Assembly (NCBI GenBank): GCA_016933675.1
Contig: JAFGAM010000076.1
Location: 16,276 to 80,275 of the forward strand
Reading direction: 5' to 3'
DNA from: Candidatus Anaeroferrophillacea bacterium
Lineage (GTDB): Bacteria; Desulfobacterota; Anaeroferrophillalia; Anaeroferrophillales; Anaeroferrophillaceae
Length of the DNA stretch: 64,000 nucleotides
Shown: positions 9,091-17,358 of the stretch, in pieces
How the letters are laid out: each line of letters begins with the position of its first letter
How positions within the stretch are numbered: the first letter of the stretch is position 1
Made by a program: the position numbers and the translations under genes
Notes under the pieces: model-generated
The model's input: only the letters and a program-made list of their open reading frames with translations
Databases searched by the model: none
Told to the model about the DNA's origin: nothing

Positions 9091-9720
9091 ATGAACTTCA
9101 GCCAGGCCATAAAACCGGGTTTCGCCGACCCGGTACACGACTGCCAGGCAGTGTTCCGCGCCGTCCTCCAGGCGATGTCGCGACCGGGGAGCATCATCGA
9201 CGTCCCCGCCGGCGGCATCATCCCACCCGCAGCGTGGCTGTCGCCGGCCCTCGTCGCCGCCGCCCTGACCCTGTTCGACCACGACACCCCGATATGGATC
9301 ACCGCCGGCAGCCACAACGACGAAGCCGCCGCTCACCTGGGCACCTACCTGCGTTTCCACTGCGGCTGCCCGCTGAGCGAAGATCCCGGTTCAGCCGCAT
9401 TCGCCATTATCAGCGCGCCGCGGGCGGAGGATTTCCCCCTTCCCGCCAATCCCGGCCGCGACCTCGATCCCTGGCACGCAACCACCGTCATGCTCCAGGT
9501 GCCGGAGCTGCGTGGCGGCCCGCCCCGGATCGTCGCCGGCCCGGGCATCGCCGCCACCCACACCGTCCGCGCCGCCGGACTGCCAGAATCATTCTGGGAG
9601 GAAATCGCCGCCAACCGCGACCGCTTCCCCGCCGGCTTCGATTTCCTCCTCTTTTCCGGCACCGAGGTCCTCGGCCTGCCACGTTCCACCGTGCTGCGGG
9701 AGATTTCACCATGTACGTAG
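9091..9720 (+). CDS. phnH: Phosphonate C-P lyase subunit PhnH
   Basis: 209 residues, close to the ~195 typical of PhnH, a PLP-transferase-like fold without PLP that forms part of the C-P lyase core. The N-terminal segment GFADPVHDCQAVFRAVLQAM followed by SRPG is the family signature. It ends in TAG at 9720, overlapping the phnI start by 10 nt, which suggests translational coupling and equal expression of core subunits. Confidence 0.93.
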   Translation: MNFSQAIKPGFADPVHDCQAVFRAVLQAMSRPGSIIDVPAGGIIPPAAWLSPALVAAALTLFDHDTPIWITAGSHNDEAAAHLGTYLRFHCGCPLSEDPGSAAFAIISAPRAEDFPLPANPGRDLDPWHATTVMLQVPELRGGPPRIVAGPGIAATHTVRAAGLPESFWEEIAANRDRFPAGFDFLLFSGTEVLGLPRSTVLREISPCT

Positions 9721-11087
9721 CGGTCAAGGGCGGCGAAAAGGCCATCGCCCGGGCCCACGAACAACTGGCCCGGGATCGGCGCGGCGACCCTGCCGTTCCC
9801 GAGATCGGCGTCGATCAAATCCAGGGGCAGCTGCCCCTGGCGGTCGACCGGGTGATGGCCGAGGGCTCCCTCTACGATCCGGAGCTGGCGGCGCTGGCGA
9901 TCAAGCAAGCGGCGGGCGACCTGGTGGAGGCAATCTTTCTGCTCCGCGCCTACCGCACCACCCTGCCCCGTCTGGGTTCCACGGCGCCGCTGGAAACCGG
10001 CAAGATGCTGATCAAACGCCGCATCTCGGCCACCTTCAAGGATATCCCCGGCGGCCAGGTGCTGGGCCCCACCTTCGACTACACCCAGCGGCTGCTGGAC
10101 GACAGCCTGCTCGATAACGGCGCCGCTGCCGGGACCACCGCCGACATCCCCGCCGCCGCGACACCGGCGGATCTGCCGGAACCCGATGCCTTTCCCCGGG
10201 TACTCGGCATCCTCGACGACGAAGGATTGATCGAGCCCGCCGGCGGGCACCGCCTTGAAAACAATCATCACGACGGCCCCCGCGACAGTTCCCCGCCGCC
10301 CCCCGACCTCACCCGCGAACCGCTGGAATTCCCCGCCGGCCGGGAGCTGCGGCTGCAGAACCTGGCGCGGGCCGACGAGGGGTTTCTGCTGGCCCTGGGC
10401 TACGCCACCCAGCGGGGTTTCGGCAACACCCATCCCTTCGCCGGCGAAATCCGCGTCGGCGAGGTGGAGCTGTTCTGCACTCCGGAAGAGCTGGATTTCC
10501 CGGTGGCCATCGGCGCCATCCAGGTCACCGAATGCGAGATGATCAACCAGTTTCACGGCCGCGACCAGATCCCGCCGCAGTTCACCCGCGGCTACGGCCT
10601 CACCTTCGGCTACAACGAGCGCAAGGCCATGTCCATGGCCCTGGTGGACCGCGCCCTGCGCGCCGCCGAGCTGGGCGAGCCCCTCGACTCGCCGGCCCGG
10701 GACGAGGAGTTCGTCCTCTACCACAGCGACAATGTCGAAGCCTCGGGCTTCGTCCAGCACCTCAAACTGCCCCACTATGTCGACTTCCAGTCGGAGCTGC
10801 TGCTCGTCCGGCGTCTGCGGGCCGAACGCGACGCCACCGCGAAGGAAAACCGCGCCCGGGATACCGGCACACATACCAATCCCGTCAGCACGTCACCCGC
10901 GGCCGACGACCGGTCGATCGCGGCCCGCGAACGGCGGGTGAAAACCGCCGGCGGCAGTTCGGAAACCGGCATCAATGAATTTTCCGGGGATTGTGCCGGA
11001 AAATGTTCCGCAGCATGTTGCGCGGAATGTTGCGGAAAAGCCCCCGGTCAGGCGGCCGCTCCGGCGGTCGAAGGTACCAACCGATGA
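9711..11087 (+). CDS. phnI: Phosphonate C-P lyase subunit PhnI with C-terminal extension
   Basis: PhnI is the nucleosidase-like core subunit that, with PhnG, PhnH and PhnL, displaces adenine from ATP by phosphonate. The N-terminus MYVAVKGGEKAI, the internal VDQIQGQLPLAVDRVM, and the later FNTHPFAGEIR-like and GYNERKAMSMALVDRAL blocks are typical. At 458 residues it is about 100 longer than usual PhnI (~355). The surplus is a central low-complexity linker (~140-205) and a tail from ~385 that ends in a cysteine-dense stretch (CAGKCSAACCAECCGK). The frame is open well upstream of 9711, but the family N-terminus and the overlap with phnH fix the start. The stop overlaps the phnJ start as ATGA. 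Confidence 0.93.
   Translation: MYVAVKGGEKAIARAHEQLARDRRGDPAVPEIGVDQIQGQLPLAVDRVMAEGSLYDPELAALAIKQAAGDLVEAIFLLRAYRTTLPRLGSTAPLETGKMLIKRRISATFKDIPGGQVLGPTFDYTQRLLDDSLLDNGAAAGTTADIPAAATPADLPEPDAFPRVLGILDDEGLIEPAGGHRLENNHHDGPRDSSPPPPDLTREPLEFPAGRELRLQNLARADEGFLLALGYATQRGFGNTHPFAGEIRVGEVELFCTPEELDFPVAIGAIQVTECEMINQFHGRDQIPPQFTRGYGLTFGYNERKAMSMALVDRALRAAELGEPLDSPARDEEFVLYHSDNVEASGFVQHLKLPHYVDFQSELLLVRRLRAERDATAKENRARDTGTHTNPVSTSPAADDRSIAARERRVKTAGGSSETGINEFSGDCAGKCSAACCAECCGKAPGQAAAPAVEGTNR
11006..11037 (+). other. Hairpin inside the 3' end of phnI
   Basis: TTCCGCA pairs with TGCGGAA across an 18-nt loop that contains further partial pairing. It coincides with the codons of the Cys-rich PhnI tail, 46 nt before the phnJ start, so it could act on mRNA processing or on translation of phnJ. 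Confidence 0.35.
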
Positions 11088-11992
11088 CCACCAGACTGCT
11101 CGCCGCCGCCGCTCCGCGACCGGAAAAAACCGCCGTCCTGACCTACAACTTCGCCTACCTGGACGAGCAGACCAAGCGCATGATCCGCCGCACCCTGCTC
11201 AAGGCGGTGGCCGTTCCCGGCTGCCAGATCCCCTTCGCCAGCCGCGAGATGCCCCTGCCTTACGGCTGGGGCACCGGCGGCATCCAGGTGACCGCCGCCG
11301 TCATCGGCCGCGACGACACCCTGAAGGTGATCGACCAGGGCGCCGACGACACCACCAACGCGGTCGCCATCCGCGCCTTCTTCCGCCGCACCGCCGGCAT
11401 CCGCACCACCGAAGCCACGGCGGAAGCGACGGTCATCCAGACCCGCCACCGGATCCCTGAAACGCCCCTCACCAACCGGCAGATCATCGTCTACCAGGTA
11501 CCCATTCCCGAACCCCTGCGCTGGCTCGAGGCCCGGGAAACGGAAACCCGGCGGCTGCACGCCCTGGCCGAGTACGGTATTATGCACGTGCGGCTCTACG
11601 AGGACATCGTCGCCCACGGCCATATCGCCACCACCTACAACTACCCGGTGCTGGTGAACCACCGCTATCTCATGAGCCCGTCACCGATCCCCAAGTTCGA
11701 CAACCCCAAGCTGCACCGCTCGCCGGCGCTGCAACTCTTCGGCGCCGGCCGCGAACAGCGGATCTATGCCGTACCGCCTTATACCGACGTGAAGAGCCTC
11801 GACTTCGACGATCATCCCTTCGCCATCGAGCCCTGGGAGCGCGGCTGCGACATCTGCGGCGCCACCGACAGCTACCTGGACGAGATCATCACCGACGACC
11901 GCGGCAGCCGCATCTACGCCTGCTCCGACACCGACTACTGCCGGCGGCGGGTTGCCGCCCAAGATGCGGAAAACGCGGGAGCCGGCCAATGA
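11084..11992 (+). CDS. phnJ: Alpha-D-ribose 1-methylphosphonate 5-phosphate C-P lyase PhnJ (radical SAM)
   Basis: 302 residues. PhnJ uses a 4Fe-4S cluster and SAM to break the C-P bond, releasing methane (or another alkane) and forming ribose 1,2-cyclic phosphate 5-phosphate. The diagnostic cysteines are present as C-x2-C-x21-C-x5-C near the C-terminus (CDIC, then YAC, then DYC), the spacing known for E. coli PhnJ. N-terminal YNFAYLDEQTKRMIRR and the GWGTGGIQVT block are characteristic. The ATG at 11084 overlaps the phnI stop; an upstream in-frame ATG at 10991 would add sequence without family similarity. The stop overlaps phnK (ATGA). Confidence 0.96.
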   Translation: MTTRLLAAAAPRPEKTAVLTYNFAYLDEQTKRMIRRTLLKAVAVPGCQIPFASREMPLPYGWGTGGIQVTAAVIGRDDTLKVIDQGADDTTNAVAIRAFFRRTAGIRTTEATAEATVIQTRHRIPETPLTNRQIIVYQVPIPEPLRWLEARETETRRLHALAEYGIMHVRLYEDIVAHGHIATTYNYPVLVNHRYLMSPSPIPKFDNPKLHRSPALQLFGAGREQRIYAVPPYTDVKSLDFDDHPFAIEPWERGCDICGATDSYLDEIITDDRGSRIYACSDTDYCRRRVAAQDAENAGAGQ

Positions 11993-12810
11993 ATCCGGCA
12001 CCCCCGACCCCCCATGACCATCCCCGCTCCACCCCGGCGCCGGGGCCGATTCTCGGTGCCGAGGGGATCACCCGCACCTACGACGGCATCATCGCCTGCC
12101 GCAACATCTCGCTCGATGTCTGGCCCGGCGAGGTAGTGGCCATCGTCGGCGAATCAGGCTCCGGCAAGTCCACCCTGCTCCACTGTCTTGCGGCCCGCCA
12201 GGAGCCATCGGCGGGCACGGTGCGGTTCCGCCCCGAAAAGGCGGAACCGGTGGACATCCACGCCCTGCCGGAGGCCGCCAGGCGACGGCTGATGCGCCGC
12301 GAATGGGGTATCGTCCACCAGAACCCGCGCGACGGCCTGCGACTGTACGTCACCGCCGGGGCCAATATCGGCGAGCCGCTGATGGCGCTGGGTGAACGCC
12401 GCTACGGCAGCATCCGCGCGCAGGCGTACCACTGGCTCGAACAGGTCGAGATCGACACCCAACGCATCGACGACCTGCCCCTCACCTTTTCCGGCGGCAT
12501 GCAGCAGCGTCTGCAGATCGCCCGGGTACTGGCCACCCGGCCGCGGCTGGTCTACATGGACGAGCCCACCGGCGGCCTCGACGTCTCGGTGCAGGCACGG
12601 CTGCTGGATCTCATCCGCCGACTGGCGGCGGAACTGGACATCGCCGTGCTGCTGGTGACCCACGACCTCGGCGTCGCCCGGCTGCTGGCCCACCGGCTCA
12701 TCGTCATGCGGCGGGGAGAAATCGTCGAGCAGGGGCTGACGGACCAGGTACTGGACGACCCGCACCATCCGTATACCCAGTTGCTGGTATCGTCGGTCAT
12801 CCAGGTGTGA
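11989..12810 (+). CDS. phnK: Phosphonate C-P lyase system ATP-binding protein PhnK
   Basis: 273 residues, an ABC-type ATPase that binds the C-P lyase core complex rather than a membrane permease. Walker A GESGSGKST, signature LTFSGGMQQR, Walker B RLVYMDEPTGG and the switch His in LLVTHDL are all intact. The first ~25 residues are a Pro-rich extension; an internal start is possible, but the ATG at 11989 overlaps the phnJ stop and is coupled. A 280-nt gap to phnL follows. Confidence 0.93.
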   Translation: MNPAPPTPHDHPRSTPAPGPILGAEGITRTYDGIIACRNISLDVWPGEVVAIVGESGSGKSTLLHCLAARQEPSAGTVRFRPEKAEPVDIHALPEAARRRLMRREWGIVHQNPRDGLRLYVTAGANIGEPLMALGERRYGSIRAQAYHWLEQVEIDTQRIDDLPLTFSGGMQQRLQIARVLATRPRLVYMDEPTGGLDVSVQARLLDLIRRLAAELDIAVLLVTHDLGVARLLAHRLIVMRRGEIVEQGLTDQVLDDPHHPYTQLLVSSVIQV

Positions 12811-13090
12811 TGGGGCTGAAGTCGGGAGCCGGACATGGGAGGGGCGTGCGGGAATCAGACCCGGCACCCGTTCCGGGTCGCGGCGATCCTCCCGGCGTCG
12901 GCGGACGCGGGGCCGCGCCGGCCAGTCCGACAACGTGACCAACAGTGTCTTCCAGGCCTGGTGGAGGTGCGGGAATCAGGCGTGGGGCGGGCGATCCCCG
13001 GTGTTCGCCCAAGGCAGCCAAGCCGGGGGGCGGAAGGCGGCAGGATAATGGCTGGCATGATTGCATGGCAAGCTCAGGAGCGGGAATAAC
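12811..13090. other. phnK-phnL gap with a short direct repeat
   Basis: Unusually long for this otherwise overlapping operon. It holds two copies of TGCGGGAATCAG (about 12848 and 12969) and a local inverted repeat around CCCGGCACC/GTTCCGGG. No supported gene is present: an 84-codon frame has no family likeness and a biased composition. Confidence 0.5.
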
Positions 13091-13792
13091 GTGGGCACAC
13101 CGGTCATCGAGGTAAAGAATCTCACCAAGCAGTTTGTGCTGCACACCCAGCACGGCGCCGTAATCCGGGTTTTCGAAAACCTGAACCTGACGGTGGACGC
13201 CGGTGAATGCGTCGTCCTCACCGGGCCCTCGGGCACGGGCAAATCGACCCTGCTCAGGGCGCTGTACGCCAACTACAAGCCGGTTTCCGGGGAGATTATC
13301 GTCCGTCACGAGGGCGAACCGATCGATATCGCCGCCGCCGACTATCGCCTGATGCTCGCCATCCGGCGCCGCACCATCGGCTACGTGAGCCAATTCCTGC
13401 GCGTCATTCCGCGGGTCAAGACCATCGATCTGGTGGCGGAACCGCTGCTGGCACTGGAACACGATCCCGAGGATGCCCGTCGGCGCGCCGCCGGTCTGCT
13501 CCTGCGGCTGAACATCGGCGCCAACCTGTGGGAACTGCCGCCGGCAACCTTCTCCGGCGGCGAACAACAACGGGTCAACCTCGCCCGGGGCTTTATTCAC
13601 CCCTACCCGGTGCTGCTGCTGGACGAGCCCACCGCATCCCTCGACGCCGGCAACCGCGCCACCGTCATCGATCTGATCCGCGAAGCCAGGGACCGCGGCG
13701 CCGCGATAGTGGGCATCTTCCACGACCAGGAGGTACGCGATCTCGTCGCTGACCGCCTGATCCACCTTCAACCGGTTGAAAAGGTGATGTGA
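13091..13792 (+). CDS. phnL: C-P lyase-associated ABC ATPase PhnL
   Basis: 233 residues from a GTG at 13091, close to the ~226 usual for PhnL. A CAGGAG site lies 10-15 nt upstream. A longer version from ATG 13061 would place that site inside the gene. PhnL is needed for formation of ribose 1-methylphosphonate triphosphate and binds the core with PhnK. Walker A is GPSGTGKST, signature FSGGEQQRVN, Walker B VLLLDEPTAS. The SQFLRVIPRV motif is typical of PhnL. phnM begins 8 nt after its stop. Confidence 0.93.
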   Translation: MGTPVIEVKNLTKQFVLHTQHGAVIRVFENLNLTVDAGECVVLTGPSGTGKSTLLRALYANYKPVSGEIIVRHEGEPIDIAAADYRLMLAIRRRTIGYVSQFLRVIPRVKTIDLVAEPLLALEHDPEDARRRAAGLLLRLNIGANLWELPPATFSGGEQQRVNLARGFIHPYPVLLLDEPTASLDAGNRATVIDLIREARDRGAAIVGIFHDQEVRDLVADRLIHLQPVEKVM

Positions 13793-13799
13793 AAACCCC

Positions 13800-14951
13800 A
13801 TGAGCCACACCGAATACATCCTTGCCAACGCCCGGGTGGTCACCGAAAATCACCTCTGCCGCGGCAGCGTGCAGGTCATCGACGGCCGCATCGCGGCGGT
13901 GGATTGCGGCCCCTGCCGCACCGGGGAAAACCGCCTCGACATGGACGGCGACCTGCTCCTGCCGGGGCTCATCGAGGTTCACACCGATAACCTGGAAAAG
14001 CATCTCATCCCCCGGCCCGGGGTAATCTGGCCCTCGTCCACCGCCGCCATCCTGGCCCACGATATCCAGCTTTCCGGTGCCGGCATCACCACCGTGTTCA
14101 ACGCCCTCAGGGTCGGAGAGTTCGATGACGACGACCTGAGCAACCACGTACTCGACCAATCGGTGGCCGCCTTCAGACACATCCGTGACGACGATCTCGG
14201 CCGCGTCGACCACCTCATCCACCTGCGCTGCGAGGTCTCGGACCCGGGATCGCTGGAGATGTTCCGGCGCCACGTCGACCATCCGCTGGTGCGGCTGATC
14301 TCGGTGATGGACCACACCCCCGGGCAGCGGCAGTGGACCAACCTGGACAAGTACCGCCTGTACAATCGCGACAAGAAATGGACCGACGAGCAGTTCGCCG
14401 CGGTTATCGACCAGCGCCGGGAACTGCAGCAGCGCCACGCCCGGCCGCACCGGGAGGCGATCATCACCACCGCCCGTGAACACGGCATCCCGCTGGCCAC
14501 CCATGACGACACCACCGTCGAACACGTCCGTGAATCGGTCGCCGACGGCATCCGCATCTCCGAGTTTCCCACCACCCTCGAAGCCGCCCGCCTGGCCCAC
14601 GACGAGGGCATGTTCGTGGTCATGGGCGCCCCGAACGTGGTCCGCAACGGCTCCCACTCCGGCAACGTTTCGGCCCTGGAGCTGGCCGAACGCGGGCTGC
14701 TGGGCGGCCTGTCGTCGGACTACGTTCCCGTCAGCCTGCTGCATGCCGCCTTCATCATCAACCGGCACGGATTCGCCACCCTGCCAGAGGCGGTGAGCAT
14801 GGTCTCCGGCCGCCAGGCGCAGGAACTGGGGCTTGCCGACCGTGGCCGCATCGATCCCGGCCGCCGCGCCGACCTCATCCGGGTCCGGCCGCAGCAGGAC
14901 GGTCTGCCGGTGGTGATGCGGGTGTGGAAGGGAGGCCGGCCGGTTGCCTGA
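13800..14951 (+). CDS. phnM: Alpha-D-ribose 1-methylphosphonate 5-triphosphate diphosphatase PhnM
   Basis: 383 residues, an amidohydrolase-superfamily enzyme that removes pyrophosphate from the triphosphate intermediate to give the PhnJ substrate. The metal-binding motif after the LLPGLIEVHTD strand (HTDNLEKH), the ATHDDTT segment and the GAPNVVRNGSHSGN motif are family hallmarks. The length is standard. The following gene starts within its last codons (8-nt overlap). Confidence 0.95.
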   Translation: MSHTEYILANARVVTENHLCRGSVQVIDGRIAAVDCGPCRTGENRLDMDGDLLLPGLIEVHTDNLEKHLIPRPGVIWPSSTAAILAHDIQLSGAGITTVFNALRVGEFDDDDLSNHVLDQSVAAFRHIRDDDLGRVDHLIHLRCEVSDPGSLEMFRRHVDHPLVRLISVMDHTPGQRQWTNLDKYRLYNRDKKWTDEQFAAVIDQRRELQQRHARPHREAIITTAREHGIPLATHDDTTVEHVRESVADGIRISEFPTTLEAARLAHDEGMFVVMGAPNVVRNGSHSGNVSALELAERGLLGGLSSDYVPVSLLHAAFIINRHGFATLPEAVSMVSGRQAQELGLADRGRIDPGRRADLIRVRPQQDGLPVVMRVWKGGRPVA

Positions 14952-15663
14952 CGTCGATCCGCGCGAACGCCTGGCGGTCTATTTCTGCCCGCCGCCCGAT
15001 CACCCCCTGACCCGTTTCGCCGCCGCCTGGCTCGGCCGCGATCTCCATACCGGTCGCGCACCCGAACCGCCGACCGTGCCCGGCATCACCCCCGGCCGGC
15101 TCGCCGCCCTGACCGCCTCCCCGCGGCGCTATGGTTTCCACGCCACCCTCAAGGCACCGTTTCACCCCGCCGCCGGCGGTACCATCGAAGAGATCGTCAA
15201 CGCCCTGGTGGATCTGGCCGACGGTCTCGATCCCGTTCCCGTTTCGCCGTTGCGCCTGACGGTACTCGGCGGGTTCCTCGCCCTGGTACCGGCAGCGGAC
15301 GCCAAACCCGCGGTGAACCGGCTGGCCGCGGCCTGTGTGCGGCAACTCGACCGCTTCCGCGCCCCGCTGGCCGCGGCCGACCGCCTTCGCCGCCACCAGG
15401 CGCATCGGCTTTCCAGCCGCCAGTCCCTCTTCCTCGACACCTGGGGTTACCCCTTCGTCTTCGATGAGTTCCGCTTTCACCTCACCCTCACCGAGCGGCT
15501 GGAGGACGATGAGGAGCGCGCCCGGCTCCACGACCTGCTGGCCGATCGGCTCACCGGCATCCTCGCCGCCCCCCTCAGCATCGACGCCCTCTGCCTCTGC
15601 CGCGAACCCGGTCCCGGGCAGCCCTTCACCCTCCACTGCCGCGTACCGCTGGCCGCCTCATAA
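14944..15663 (+). CDS. DUF1045 phosphonate-operon protein, 2H-phosphoesterase-like
   Basis: 239 residues starting at TTG 14944, overlapping the phnM stop. It matches the putative phosphonate-metabolism family known as DUF1045/TIGR03223. Two H-x-S/T-x-like motifs, YGFHATLKAPF (~60) and FRFHLTLTERL (~178), are spaced as in 2H phosphoesterases acting on cyclic nucleotides or cyclic phosphates. The locus has no phnP, the enzyme that opens ribose 1,2-cyclic phosphate 5-phosphate. From family fold and context this protein is the best local candidate for that step, but this is inference. It is the last gene before strong hairpins. Confidence 0.85.
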   Translation: MPDVDPRERLAVYFCPPPDHPLTRFAAAWLGRDLHTGRAPEPPTVPGITPGRLAALTASPRRYGFHATLKAPFHPAAGGTIEEIVNALVDLADGLDPVPVSPLRLTVLGGFLALVPAADAKPAVNRLAAACVRQLDRFRAPLAAADRLRRHQAHRLSSRQSLFLDTWGYPFVFDEFRFHLTLTERLEDDEERARLHDLLADRLTGILAAPLSIDALCLCREPGPGQPFTLHCRVPLAAS

Positions 15664-15717
15664 CCTCGCCGGCCGCGCTGATGTTTTCCTGACCACGGCA
15701 TTACCCTTGATGGCGTC

Positions 15718-15747
15718 GTAAGGGGCGGTTCGCGAACCGCCCCTTAC
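15718..15747. repeat. Perfect 30-bp palindrome after the phn operon
   Basis: Two 15-nt arms (GTAAGGGGCGGTTCG and its exact complement) with no loop, 55 nt after the DUF1045 stop. It lacks a T-run, so it is a weak intrinsic terminator but could stabilise the 3' end. It resembles the GGGCGGGT/ACCCGCCC hairpin at 35682-35702. Confidence 0.8.
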
Positions 15748-15756
15748 ATCTGCGTT

Positions 15757-15819
15757 GCGCTGCATCCTTCGTCATTGCGGCGTACTCTCTGTACGAGGCA
15801 ATGACGAAGGATGCAGCGC
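15757..15819. repeat. Inverted repeat with perfect 22-bp arms
   Basis: Arms 15757-15778 and 15798-15819 are exact complements around a 19-nt loop that itself contains GTAC...GTAC. The arm includes CATCCTTCGTCATTGC, familiar from dispersed repeats in desulfuromonad genomes. Confidence 0.8.
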
Positions 15820-15833
15820 CGCGAATCTGGAGG

Positions 15834-15851
15834 GGCGACCGGTCGGTCGCC
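15834..15851. repeat. Small inverted repeat GGCGACC/GGTCGCC
   Basis: A third hairpin in a row, with 7-bp arms and a GGTC loop. The rest of 15852-16070 shows no gene. An AAGGAG at 16022 has no start codon behind it. Confidence 0.6.
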
Positions 15852-16070
15852 TGTACTACCGTGCCATCCCATTTTTCGAGATGTTACGAGTTTGTCACCC
15901 TTACGTCACCACAGATCCGCCGCCGGTCCGGCTCCGGTTAGTCCCCCGGTCCCCGGTCGGCACAAACGCCCGGGATTCCTTCCCTGTGACCGTTACCCTT
16001 GATGAATCGGCAATCGCGTGATAAGGAGATACGATCATCCGCTGACCCCGCACCGAGGAGGCCCATCACC

Positions 16071-17258
16071 ATGCCCGGACCCCTGAACGGCATCCGAATT
16101 CTCGACTTTTCCACCCTCCTGCCCGGCCCTTTCGCCACCATGATGCTGGCGGACCTCGGCGCCGACGTCCTCAAGGTGGAAGCGCCGCACCGGCCCGACT
16201 ACCTGCGCGAAGGCCCGCCGTACGATGACGGCGTTTCCGGGGGGCACATGGCCCTCAACCGCGGCAAGCGTTCCCTTACCCTCGACCTGAAGATCCCGGA
16301 AGCCGTCACGGTGGCAAAACGGCTCGTCCGGTCCTACGACATCGTGATCGAACAGTTCCGCCCGGGGGTCATGGAACGACTCGGTCTGGGGTATGAAACG
16401 CTCCGCCGGGAAAACGACGCGCTCATCTACTGTTCCATCACCGGCTACGGCCAAAACGGCCCGTACCGGGACCGCGCCGGACACGACATCAACTTCCTGG
16501 CCATCTCCGGCATTCTTTCCTGCTCGGGACGAGAAGCACACGGTCCGGTTCCTCAGGGGGTCCAGATCGCCGACCTGGGCGGGGGATCCTACCATGCCGT
16601 GGTCGGCATTCTCGCCGCCGTCATCCATCGCCACCGCACCGGTGAGGGACAATACCTCGATGTCTCGATGACCGACGGGGCCATCAGCTGGGGCACCTTC
16701 CTCGATGTGAAACAGCTTGTCGGCGGCGACAATCCGGGATACGAAAGCGAATTTCTCAGCGGCGGCAGCTTCTATGACTGCTACGAAACCAGTGACGGCC
16801 GCTACATGAGCGTGGGCAGCATCGAACCCCCGTTCTTTGCCGCCCTGTGCCGCGCCACGGGCACGGAAGACCTCATCGGCAAGCTGGGATGGGGAATGGA
16901 AGGCCAGGAGATCATGCGCCAGGCCAAGGAACGATTCCGGCAGGCCTTCGCCGCGAAAACCCAGGCGGAATGGATCGGGATTTTCAAGGACCTCGATGCC
17001 TGCGTCGAACCGGTACTCACCGTTGCGGAGATGGCGCAGCATCCCCACATCAGGGCACGCAACATGGTCACGGATGTGCGCAAGCCGGACGGCACGACGC
17101 AGCAACAGATCAATTCCCCCTTCAGGTTTTCCCGGACCCGGGCGGAAATCCGCTCCGTAGGGCCCGGTCTCGGCGAACACAACGCCGAGGTGCTGCGGGA
17201 AATCGGACTTTCTGCCGCTGAGATCGAGGCGCTCCACCGGAACGGCGCCCTCGGTTAG
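16071..17258 (+). CDS. CaiB/BaiF family CoA-transferase (class III)
   Basis: 395 residues from ATG 16071, preceded by GAGGAG; the frame is open further upstream without family likeness. Class III CoA-transferases move CoA between carboxylic acids through an Asp-linked anhydride. The N-terminal GIRILDFSTLLPGPFATMML, LGADVLKVE, the SITGYGQNGPY loop and the catalytic-region Asp in QIADLGGGS are typical. The pattern is closest to alpha-methylacyl-CoA racemase-like members, so racemase activity is an alternative. It sits inside the phn region but behind three hairpins and probably has its own promoter. No link to phosphonates is evident. Confidence 0.88.
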   Translation: MPGPLNGIRILDFSTLLPGPFATMMLADLGADVLKVEAPHRPDYLREGPPYDDGVSGGHMALNRGKRSLTLDLKIPEAVTVAKRLVRSYDIVIEQFRPGVMERLGLGYETLRRENDALIYCSITGYGQNGPYRDRAGHDINFLAISGILSCSGREAHGPVPQGVQIADLGGGSYHAVVGILAAVIHRHRTGEGQYLDVSMTDGAISWGTFLDVKQLVGGDNPGYESEFLSGGSFYDCYETSDGRYMSVGSIEPPFFAALCRATGTEDLIGKLGWGMEGQEIMRQAKERFRQAFAAKTQAEWIGIFKDLDACVEPVLTVAEMAQHPHIRARNMVTDVRKPDGTTQQQINSPFRFSRTRAEIRSVGPGLGEHNAEVLREIGLSAAEIEALHRNGALG

Positions 17259-17358
17259 CCCGGCCATCGCCTGACGACGGGGTCACGGCGCGGCACCCGG
17301 TGCGCCCCGCGAGCCAGCATGCATTGGATTCCAGACGCTGCCATCAACAAGGACTGCC

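Noticed and set aside
12835..13089. 84-codon plus-strand frame between phnK and phnL
   Set aside because: No ribosome site, no family likeness, ends just before the phnL start; better explained as spacer.
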